From Treponema sp. (GTDB lineage: Bacteria; Spirochaetota; Spirochaetia; Treponematales; Breznakiellaceae): DNA of 6,825 bases. Location: NCBI GenBank assembly GCA_031263435.1, contig JAISFT010000203.1, forward strand, positions 1-6,825. Direction: 5' to 3'. The translations under genes and the position numbers were made by a program. The notes under the pieces are model-generated. The model was not told the origin of the DNA and did not search any database. It was given only the letters and a program-made list of their open reading frames with translations. Positions 1 through 5,042 of this stretch are shown here, one piece after another. Every line of letters starts with the position of its first letter. Position 1 is the first letter of the stretch.

Positions 1-37
1 TGATAACCTGATTCCCATTCATTCTTCGGGGGTATTC

Positions 38-1030
38 ATGAACGCACTCATTATAGGAGGCACCGGAACCATTTCCGCGGATGTAGTTACCTGCGCCGCC
101 GCCCGGGGCTGGGACATCACCCTGTTGAACCGGGGACAGCGGAGCAAAACCATGCCGCCGGGGACCCGGCTTATTGAATGTGATGCCCGGGACGAGGGGG
201 CCATGAAGCAGGCCCTGGCAGGAATGTACTTTGACGTAGTAGCCAACTTTATCGGTTTTCTGCCGGAACAGATCGAACAGGACATCCGCATCTTTGACGG
301 CGCATGCGCCCAGTACATCTTTGTTTCCACCTGCTGCGTTTACCAGAAGCCGGACGGCCACTACCTGACCACGGAATCCACCCCGCTGCGGAACCTTAAT
401 TCCCTCTACGGCCGGCGGAAAATTGCCTGCGAAGAAACCCTGAATCACGCGTACCGGGAAAAGAATTTCCCCATCACCATCGTGCGGCCCAACTGGACCT
501 ACTGCCTGGGAACCATCCCCTTTGTCTTTACCAGTTGGCGCCGCCCCTGGACCCTGGTGGACCGGCTGGAAAAAGGACTCCCCATCATCATCCCCGGAGA
601 CGGGCAGAACCGCTTCACCATTACCCACGCAGCGGACTTTGCGCGGGGCTTCGTGGGACTCATGGGGAATTACCATGCCCTGGGCCACGCCATCCACATT
701 ACCGGGGAAGAGGCCCTCACCTGGAATCAGTACCTGGAACAGATCGAGCGGATCGTAGGTAAAAAGGCCGCCGTAGTCCACGCAGCCACCGACACCATCG
801 TCAAGCTGCTGCCCCATCTGCACGACGACCTTGCGGGGGACAAGACCGTGAACTTCCTGTTTGACACTACCAAGCTGCGCCGTTTTGTCCCGGACTTCGC
901 CGCCGGAATCTCGTATTACGAAGGGGTCAAAGCTTCCGTTGATTATCTGCGGGCCCACCCGGAACTGCAGAACATTGACACAGAGTACCTTGCCAACTAC
1001 GACAAAGTTCTGGCCGCCTGCGGACTGTAG
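38..1030 (+). CDS. SDR-family NAD(P)-dependent epimerase/dehydratase-like protein
   Basis: A 330-residue cytoplasmic protein of the extended/atypical short-chain dehydrogenase superfamily. The N-terminus has the beta-strand plus glycine-rich nucleotide-binding loop LIIGGTGTIS (residues 4-13); the last position of the usual GxxGxxG is Ser. NRG at 31-33 ends the second strand, where an Arg rather than an acidic residue suggests NADP, though this is only an inference. D49 of ECDARD fits the adenine-pocket Asp, FVST (95-98) supplies the Ser, and YGRRK (124-128) is the catalytic YxxxK. The C-terminal half (about 150-300) is the variable substrate domain, so the substrate, probably a nucleotide sugar or similar metabolite, cannot be read. 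The start is ATG at 38 with a G-rich Shine-Dalgarno (CGGGGG, 27-32) 5 nt upstream. No co-directional neighbour lies downstream, so it ends its transcript. The family call is secure; the specific enzyme is not. Confidence 0.88.
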   Translation: MNALIIGGTGTISADVVTCAAARGWDITLLNRGQRSKTMPPGTRLIECDARDEGAMKQALAGMYFDVVANFIGFLPEQIEQDIRIFDGACAQYIFVSTCCVYQKPDGHYLTTESTPLRNLNSLYGRRKIACEETLNHAYREKNFPITIVRPNWTYCLGTIPFVFTSWRRPWTLVDRLEKGLPIIIPGDGQNRFTITHAADFARGFVGLMGNYHALGHAIHITGEEALTWNQYLEQIERIVGKKAAVVHAATDTIVKLLPHLHDDLAGDKTVNFLFDTTKLRRFVPDFAAGISYYEGVKASVDYLRAHPELQNIDTEYLANYDKVLAACGL

Positions 1031-1050
1031 ATTTTTATTTTTAGGGCGCA

Positions 1051-1342
1051 TCCGGCCACTTGCGTGGCCGGACCGGGCTATCCGCTCCAACAAAAAACCT
1101 GACGGTTTTTTGTTCCGCTTCTATCCCTTGCGCGTGTCTTAATCCGCCATCCGTGGCGGATTAAGACATTGGATTTTGCCTGTGGCAAAATCCATCTCTC
1201 CGCCTGCGGCGGACAGCAATGGAAACAGCGGCATCCTGCCGCCGCCCTTCGGGCGCAATCCGGCCTCCTTGCCGTTTTTCGCCTTCAGGTTTTTGTTTTG
1301 CAAAAACCTGGGGAATCCATTCACGCCGGCCTCCCTGCCGGC
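1051..1342. repeat. Dense array of about ten unrelated short hairpins
   Basis: Perfect inverted repeats follow one another with little spacing. They are 1051-1072 (9-bp stem, loop TTGC), 1089-1114 (11 bp, TGAC), 1135-1168 (15 bp, TCCG), 1170-1194 (11 bp, TGT), 1199-1213 (6 bp, TGC), 1228-1242 (6 bp, TCC), 1243-1255 (5 bp, TTC), 1261-1274 (4 bp, CTCCTT), 1286-1310 (10 bp, TTTTG) and 1325-1342 (6 bp, CTCCCT). Stem sequences differ from one hairpin to the next, so these are not copies of one repeat; what is shared is architecture, mostly 3-6-nt loops. No protein frame across the block looks genuine. Only the hairpin at 1089-1114 has T-rich 3' arms, and none has a clean terminator T-tract. Function is unknown; options are a structured non-coding RNA, transcript-end protection, or a landing site for hairpin-recognising enzymes. 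Confidence 0.8.
1075..1134. repeat. Hairpin module with repeated flanking words
   Basis: The 11-bp hairpin 1089-1114 sits between two related flanks: GGGCTATCCGCTCCAA (1075-1090) on the left and TTCCGCTTCTATCCC (1113-1127) on the right. Both flanks contain CTATCC and CCGCT words in direct orientation, and the outermost GGG and CCC could pair. The right flank ends in TTGCGCG (1128-1134). This reads as a variable stem held in a conserved frame, which would make it a discrete mobile or structural module rather than a terminator. Only one copy is present here, so the conserved-frame idea is an inference. Confidence 0.45.
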
Positions 1343-1429
1343 CTTTCGCTACGCTCGGCATGGGGAGGAAAGTCCGCCGCACGCTTGGTCAGCAATTCTC
1401 AGTTTCAAACGAATGATTCTTCAACCGCA

Positions 1430-1465
1430 AAAACCCGTCAAATTAGGGATAATTTGACGGGTTTT
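1430..1465. terminator. Strong hairpin, probable bidirectional intrinsic terminator
   Basis: A perfect 16-bp stem (1430-1445 paired with 1450-1465) closes a GGGA loop. The stem begins AAAACCCGTC and ends GACGGGTTTT, giving a T4 run on the plus strand and a T5 run on the minus strand, the form of a two-way Rho-independent terminator. It is 400 bp downstream of the epimerase gene, so it would stop read-through from that gene after the hairpin array. It also lies just outside the left end of the foldback element (1489-1910), so it may belong to that insertion rather than to the host gene. Confidence 0.65.
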
Positions 1466-1488
1466 CTCCTGATCTCCCCCTGGGTAAT

Positions 1489-1910
1489 CAGTAATGCTCA
1501 GTTGAGCTGACAGGCGAAAGGACCCTACCGTCTAAAGTTGACCTACCCCAACGTGTCGGCAGAACCGATCGCGGGGGTGGGGAGACACGTTTACTTTTGT
1601 AGAAAGCTGTGAATCCTCTCCACGATTGGTGTAGTGGGGGAGGGCCGGGGCAGGGCCCCCAAGAAAACATTTGGAATTCCCTGCTGGAGCGTATTGAAAA
1701 TAGTGGAGGCAGATTCTACAAGCGTTTTCCTGGGGGCCCTGCCCCGGCCCTCCCCCACCACAGCGTATCGTAGATAGCGAAGGCAGACTTCTACAAGTGT
1801 TTTTTCGGGATTACCCCCGCCCCCGCTGGAACACGCTGTTCCATGGGTCAGGTTTAGCCTATAGTCTATGGCGTCCTTTCGCTTTTTGCCGGATAAACTG
1901 AGAATTACCG
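1489..1910. mobile_element. Foldback, MITE-like non-coding element
   Basis: About 180 bases on the left (1489-1668) match, with gaps, the reverse complement of 1724-1910. Landmarks in matching order from the ends inward are: GTAATGCTCAGTT (1491-1503) against GTAATTCTCAGTT (reverse of 1896-1908); GCGAAAGGAC (1514-1523) against its complement at 1873-1882; a G-rich GGGGGTGGGG-type block; a TTGTAGAA word; and a perfect 27-bp inverted repeat (1634-1660 with 1732-1758) that extends to 35 bp with one mismatch. The unpaired core is 55 nt (1669-1723). There is no transposase or other credible ORF, and no clear target-site duplication at the chosen ends. Terminal inverted repeats with a non-coding centre fit a non-autonomous transposable element mobilised in trans. 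A large structured RNA or a decayed two-copy inverted insertion is also possible. Confidence 0.65.
1634..1758. repeat. Inner GC-rich inverted repeat, cruciform-forming
   Basis: Bases 1634-1660 are the exact reverse complement of 1732-1758. The arms consist almost entirely of G or C runs (GTGGGGG, GGGCC, GGGGC, GGGCCCCC). Adding AAGAAAAC (1661-1668) against 1724-1731 gives 35 pairs with one mismatch. Inside each arm GGGGCAGGGCCCC can also fold locally. The arms are far better matched than the outer parts of the foldback element, which suggests recent copying, gene-conversion-like correction, or selection on structure. Confidence 0.85.
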
Positions 1911-1943
1911 ACGCCTGGCCAGAATAAACGCATAGAAATTTTT

Positions 1944-2121
1944 AACCACTGAGGACACGGAGTTTCACGGAGTTTTTGTTACTTATTCGGTACGCCCTTA
2001 AAGTATCTATTCCATACTGTGGCATTTTTTGGGGCTTCCACCGTGTGGCTTTTAATTGTTCAACACGCTCCTGCGTACTTTTTTGGGTGTCCTCCGTGAA
2101 ACTCCGTGTATCTCCGTGGTT
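1944..2121. repeat. Inverted pair of ACGGAG-rich repeats
   Basis: AACCACTGAGG followed by ACACGGAGTTTCACGGAG (1944-1972) faces its near-identical inverse at 2092-2121; the two differ by about two mismatches and one indel, and the spacer is about 119 bp. Each arm carries spaced ACGGAG words. Translated on the minus strand the right arm reads NHGDTRSFTE. From memory, similar HGD/HGE-rich leaders precede some GxxExxY-family genes in other bacteria, but no GxxExxY domain follows here. I therefore call this a repeat or relic, not a gene. The minus-strand open frame from 2157 to 1942 (71 codons) owes its composition to these repeats and lacks a well-placed ribosome binding site. Confidence 0.6.
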
Positions 2122-2382
2122 TTTCTTCTTCTTCGTGAAGCTTTGCTGAGTTTTCATATCTGTGCATGTATCCTGATGGTCAGGGCATCGGCGTTTACTT
2201 TTATACGAAACTTTCCCACGTTAAATAAGCTGTCTTTTCTGGAAGTGGAGCAGGCACGGCAGGCATAGCCTGACTTGGTGTAAAAGCCGAAGGAAAATCA
2301 TGGGTGTTTTTATAACCCTGCTATGCCTCTAAAATCGTCCCGCTTTTCCGAATCCTCATGGCATAATCCATTTTTGTCTCTT
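2122..2382. other. Gene-free spacer with a 9-bp inverted repeat
   Basis: No coding frame, tRNA or recognised RNA is visible. The one structure is AGGCATAGC (2261-2269) with its exact complement GCTATGCCT (2320-2328), enclosing 50 nt. It lies just beyond the 3' end of the minus-strand DUF1266 gene, so it could be part of that transcript's 3' end, but there is no T-tract supporting an intrinsic terminator. Confidence 0.4.
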
Positions 2383-3471
2383 CTACTCGCTTAAATCAAG
2401 CCCCCACTCAAAGTTTTTCCAATAGCCGTCCTGGCCGGTTAAATCGCTGTACAGCCTGTCTGTTTGTACCAAATAATTTATGTCTTCACCAAATCCCGAT
2501 GCCCAGAAAACCCGTCCCAAATAATAATCATATCCAAACTCTTCCCATGACTGGTACATCGTTTGTATCTTTCCGGCAAGTTCCATGATTTTTCCCCATG
2601 CTTCTTCCTCGGTTAAAAAGCTTACATTGTAACCCCATCTGCATAAGGCAACCGCCCTTCCCAGGTCCCAGGCCAGAATAGTTCTGTTGCTCAATCTGTT
2701 CCAATTGATGACGGCAAACTTCAGGTAATTATAATACCTTGAGCTTAAATGATATTTGTTATAAACGGTTATTATTGAGAATTCGCCGTTTTCACCCAAT
2801 GTTTCCTGTATCAACTGCTTGATAAGCCGCAGGGCGGCGGCATGGCCGTCATTCTCGGTGTTTTGAATTGTTTCCAATAGTTCTTCCCGGTTATTTATGC
2901 CCCAATCCCGTCTTAACAACTCCAGATAATTGTTCCTGTTATTCTCATTGATATCATTGAAACCCAGTACATCGTGCTGATCGTTATTTGCTATGGTCAA
3001 AAAACCGGTTAAGGCCAGCGCCCACAACCGGTTTTCCGGCAGCCTGTTTTTCGGCGGCGTATAATAGTGCATCGCTTCCATCGGGGAGTCAAAAAAATCA
3101 TCGTTGTAGTCCAGTCTGATAACATCCGATTCTACCAGAAATCTCCGCGAAAATTTTGTAATTCCGTCATCGTTTTCGCTGCCAGCAATTATTAATATAA
3201 TCTGATGCCTGACATTGGTTTCGCTGCCGCCCGTTTCCCATGACCTGCTGTCTTTATATTTAAATTCACCGGCAAAAACATCACCCAATATCCTCTGGTC
3301 GACCTGCGGGTTGTCATCGCCGCTGTCGGCAATTGCGGCCAGGCAAAGCCTGTTTTCATATTCCCGGGGGAAATTTACTATTTCCAGGGCAATGGGTATA
3401 GTATTATTTTCCGCTGCAAGGTTTAAATTCATGGACAAAAACGCTATAATAACCAGTACTGTTTTTTTCAT
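2383..3471 (-). CDS. Secreted DUF1266-domain protein
   Basis: A 362-residue protein with an N-terminal signal peptide: KK at 2-3, a hydrophobic core (about 4-18), and likely cleavage after the Ala pair at 19-20. There is no lipobox Cys, so it should be soluble periplasmic or exported. Residues 25-125 look beta-rich and are unassigned. From about 147 onward it matches the DUF1266 pattern: LWALALTGFLTIAN, then an alpha-helical middle, then AWDLGRAVALCRWGYN (267-282), LTEEEAW (286-292) and SWEEFGYDYYLGRVFW (308-323). DUF1266 has no established biochemical function, so none is claimed. The start codon at 3471 has GGAG (plus-strand CTCC 3479-3482) 7 nt upstream and a plausible promoter at 3509-3537. 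The coding DNA is clearly more AT-rich than its neighbours, with many Asn, Ile and Tyr codons, suggesting horizontal acquisition beside the repeat-rich spacer. Confidence 0.85.
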   Translation of the reverse strand: MKKTVLVIIAFLSMNLNLAAENNTIPIALEIVNFPREYENRLCLAAIADSGDDNPQVDQRILGDVFAGEFKYKDSRSWETGGSETNVRHQIILIIAGSENDDGITKFSRRFLVESDVIRLDYNDDFFDSPMEAMHYYTPPKNRLPENRLWALALTGFLTIANNDQHDVLGFNDINENNRNNYLELLRRDWGINNREELLETIQNTENDGHAAALRLIKQLIQETLGENGEFSIITVYNKYHLSSRYYNYLKFAVINWNRLSNRTILAWDLGRAVALCRWGYNVSFLTEEEAWGKIMELAGKIQTMYQSWEEFGYDYYLGRVFWASGFGEDINYLVQTDRLYSDLTGQDGYWKNFEWGLDLSE

Positions 3472-3508
3472 AGATCATCTCCGCAAAGGCTCTCTTCGGA
3501 ACAATTTA

Positions 3509-3537
3509 ATATTAATAGACAAATTTCCGCTTTGCAA
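3509..3537 (-). promoter_or_regulatory. Probable sigma-70 promoter of the DUF1266 gene
   Basis: On the minus strand TTGCAA (3537-3532) is followed after exactly 17 nt by TAATAT (3514-3509), each matching 4 of 6 consensus bases. The region is AT-rich and ends about 38 bp before the start codon. It makes the DUF1266 gene an independent unit rather than the tail of an rlmE operon. Confidence 0.5.
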
Positions 3538-3571
3538 GAAATCCCGGTGGATTTTTGTTTTTAACAAATGG

Positions 3572-3647
3572 GACGGGCCCGGCATAATGCATTGGCCGTC
3601 CGGCAGTCTGCTGTACCTGAGGGCGGCCGCGCTGCCTGCGGGCCGCC
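3572..3647 (-). terminator. Two GC-rich hairpins after rlmE, possible terminator region
   Basis: Immediately after the rlmE stop codon, GGCGGCC (3622-3628) pairs with GGCCGCC (3641-3647) around a 12-nt loop. A second stem pairs 3572-3579 with 3594-3600 with one bulged G. A T/A-rich segment with a small TTTGTT/AACAAA hairpin (3554-3568) lies further along the minus-strand transcript. There is no uninterrupted T-tract directly after either stem, so intrinsic termination is plausible but not clear-cut. Confidence 0.4.
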
Positions 3648-4282
3648 TAGTTCCGCCCCAGTCCTACATAGTAGGTCTCGAAGGATTCGCTGCGGCAGGC
3701 TGCGGGTTTGAACGCTCGGCCGGAATCAAAGAGACCCCGTATCTTTGTCAGGAGCGCCGCAGTGTCCCCGCCCTGGAACACCTTGACCACCAGGCTGCCC
3801 CCCTTTTCCAGAGCGCTTTCCGCGTAACCCAGGGCCGTTTCCGCCAGCTCCAGGGAACGGAGGGTGTCTACCTGGCGGCTGCCGGTGGTCAGGGGGGCGG
3901 CGTCGCAGAGTACCAGCCGGTAGGGGCCTTTCTCCATGAGCTTCTCCCGGATCTCCGGCAGGCCAATGTCCCCGCGGAGGAAAAAAAAGTTTTCCCCCTC
4001 AAAGAGCCCCCGGTCATAGCGGCGGGAGAGGGGGGAAAGGTCCGCCGCGGCAAGGAAACCGGCGCCGGCCAGCTTGCGCAGGACATAGAGGCTCCAGCTT
4101 CCCGGAGCGGCCCCCAGATCCAAGGCCCGGAATCCCGGCCTGGGGACGGCCTTGCCGCGGGCCCCCGCGGGGATCAGGCGGAATTTTTCATCCATTTCTT
4201 TCAGTTTGTAGACCGAACGGGCGGGATAGCCCTCTTTTTGGGCCTTCAAGGACCAGGTGTCCGGCTTTTCGTAGCGCATCAT
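3647..4282 (-). CDS. rlmE: 23S rRNA (uridine-2'-O)-methyltransferase RlmE/FtsJ
   Basis: A 211-residue Rossmann-fold methyltransferase, close to the usual 209 or so of bacterial RlmE. The family uses S-adenosylmethionine to methylate the 2'-OH of the A-loop uridine (U2552 in E. coli numbering) of 23S rRNA during late 50S assembly. The N-terminal RNA-binding part contains YPARSVYKLKEMDEK (19-33) and the SAM-binding motif I is LDLGAAPGSWS (54-64). The catalytic K-D-K-E set is visible as K26, D127 (LCDAAP), K167 (VVKVFQ) and E202 (ESFETYY). The D motif reads CDAAP rather than the common SDMAP, a conservative variation. The start is ATG at 4282, or the adjacent ATG at 4279; neither has a good Shine-Dalgarno. 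It is transcribed divergently from the nuclease gene across a 56-bp gap. Confidence 0.93.
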   Translation of the reverse strand: MMRYEKPDTWSLKAQKEGYPARSVYKLKEMDEKFRLIPAGARGKAVPRPGFRALDLGAAPGSWSLYVLRKLAGAGFLAAADLSPLSRRYDRGLFEGENFFFLRGDIGLPEIREKLMEKGPYRLVLCDAAPLTTGSRQVDTLRSLELAETALGYAESALEKGGSLVVKVFQGGDTAALLTKIRGLFDSGRAFKPAACRSESFETYYVGLGRN

Positions 4283-4283
4283 T

Positions 4284-4292
4284 TGGTATAAT
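4284..4292 (+). promoter_or_regulatory. Extended -10 promoter of the bifunctional nuclease gene
   Basis: TGGTATAAT gives a TGn extension plus a perfect TATAAT (4287-4292). No good -35 is found 16-18 bp upstream, as expected for an extended -10 promoter. Transcription would begin near 4299-4301. The promoter overlaps the start region of the divergent rlmE gene, so the two could interfere with each other. Confidence 0.65.
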
Positions 4293-4300
4293 CTTGCCCC

Positions 4301-4351
4301 ATGAACGGGGAAATAAGCCAGAGGCTTGAAGGCCGCGAATGTTGGAAGTAG
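4301..4351 (+). CDS. Candidate 16-codon leader ORF overlapping the nuclease start
   Basis: ATG at 4301 opens MNGEISQRLEGRECWK and stops at TAG 4349-4351, overlapping the nuclease ATG (4339) by 13 nt in another frame. There is no Shine-Dalgarno upstream, but the ATG falls about 8 nt after the -10 box, so it could be read as a leaderless message. CCCC (4297-4300) and GGGG (4307-4310) could pair around the ATG. It could couple translation into the nuclease gene, or be chance; no homology is recognised. Confidence 0.25.
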   Translation: MNGEISQRLEGRECWK

Positions 4352-4971
4352 AGATATGGAGTGTCGCCCATGTTGAGCAGGGGGATGCGATCCTGCTGCG
4401 GCCCCTGGGTTCGGATACGGTGGTACCCATTTTTATCGGCCACATTGAGGCCCATGCCATTCTACTGGGGCTGGGAGATGTAAAAACGAAGCACCCCCTT
4501 ACCTGCGATCTCCTTTTGGAGGTATCCCGGCATCTGGGGCTCAGCCTGTTCCGGGTGGAGGTCTGCGAGATTCGGGAAGATACCTTCTACGCCCGGCTTT
4601 TCTTTTCCGGCAGGGAATATTCCAGGCCAAGGCCGCTGATCATCGACAGCCGCCCTTCCGATGCCATAGCCCTGGCAATCCGGGAAAAATGTGCGGTCTA
4701 TGTCGCATCCCAGGTACTGGACCAGGCCGGGGTTCCCGCGGAGGTCTTTATCGAAGATATTGACAACAGCGGCGCTGCCGGGACCCCGCAGGCCCTAAAG
4801 GTTTCAAAAGAGGAATCCGGCGAAATCCCGCAGGGTAATCCCCTGGCTGTAAAGCGGCACCGGCTCCGGACGGAGCTGGAACTGGCGGTAGAGGAAGAAG
4901 CCTATGAACGGGCAGCGGAGATTCGGGACATTCTGATCCTGCTGGATCAGCAGTTGGAGCAGGAACGGTAA
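4339..4971 (+). CDS. Bifunctional nuclease (DUF151) with C-terminal UVR motif
   Basis: A 210-residue cytoplasmic protein. Residues 1-137 match the BFN/DUF151 fold: VVPIFIGHIEAHAI (28-41), the HPLTCDLL segment (52-59), and the hallmark IDSRPSDAIALAIR (102-115). Plant members of this family have reported DNase and RNase activity, hence the name; activity in bacteria is less certain. After a linker (about 140-172), residues 176-207 (LRTELELAVEEEAYERAAEI and following) form a UVR motif, the helical hairpin through which UvrB and UvrC interact, suggesting docking to a repair or protein partner. The start at 4339 has GAAGG (4328-4332) 6 nt upstream. It is preceded by its own extended -10 promoter, and the peptidase gene downstream again has a promoter, so the two are probably separate units or only weakly co-transcribed. 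Confidence 0.88.
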   Translation: MLEVEIWSVAHVEQGDAILLRPLGSDTVVPIFIGHIEAHAILLGLGDVKTKHPLTCDLLLEVSRHLGLSLFRVEVCEIREDTFYARLFFSGREYSRPRPLIIDSRPSDAIALAIREKCAVYVASQVLDQAGVPAEVFIEDIDNSGAAGTPQALKVSKEESGEIPQGNPLAVKRHRLRTELELAVEEEAYERAAEIRDILILLDQQLEQER

Positions 4972-5010
4972 AAAACCCTTAAAGATCTGGCTGTAAAACC
5001 GATATTATTA

Positions 5011-5019
5011 TGATACAAT
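5011..5019 (+). promoter_or_regulatory. Extended -10 promoter of the M23 peptidase gene
   Basis: TGATACAAT provides TGn followed by TACAAT (5014-5019, 5 of 6 consensus). A weak CTGTAA (4991-4996) lies 17 nt upstream as a poor -35. The start codon is 24 bp beyond the -10. Its form matches the nuclease promoter at 4284-4292. Confidence 0.6.
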
Positions 5020-5028
5020 CGCGCTGAG

Positions 5029-5035
5029 AAAGGAG
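5029..5035 (+). promoter_or_regulatory. Strong ribosome binding site fixing a TTG start
   Basis: AAAGGAG lies 7 nt before TTG at 5043. The next in-frame ATG is at residue 106, past the signal segment, so this site decides the non-ATG start of the peptidase. Confidence 0.8.
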
Positions 5036-5042
5036 TAACCCT

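Noticed and set aside
1051..1342. CRISPR array
   Set aside because: There is no conserved direct repeat or regular spacer; each unit is an independent palindrome.
1051..1342. Integron attC cassette array
   Set aside because: No integrase gene and no paired R-box/L-box sites around gene cassettes; the palindromes are too short and carry no ORFs between them.
1169..1510. Plus-strand open frame of 113 codons (and overlapping frames) across the hairpin array
   Set aside because: It reads through several palindromes and the terminator-like stem, has no ribosome binding site, and its composition is that of repeat DNA.
1489..1910. Insertion sequence with its own transposase
   Set aside because: No frame within the element encodes a DDE, HUH or serine transposase; only the inverted ends are present.
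1942..2157. Minus-strand 71-codon frame containing NHGDTRSFTE
   Set aside because: Most of its character comes from the inverted ACGGAG repeats, there is no well-spaced Shine-Dalgarno, and no domain follows; treated as a repeat or relic.
2122..2382. tRNA or riboswitch
   Set aside because: No cloverleaf, TPsiC-arm consensus or known aptamer core could be found on either strand.
3215..4291. Long plus-strand frame of 358 codons opposite rlmE and the DUF1266 gene start
   Set aside because: It is antisense to two well-supported genes, crosses their promoter and intergenic gap, and its translation has no recognisable domain.
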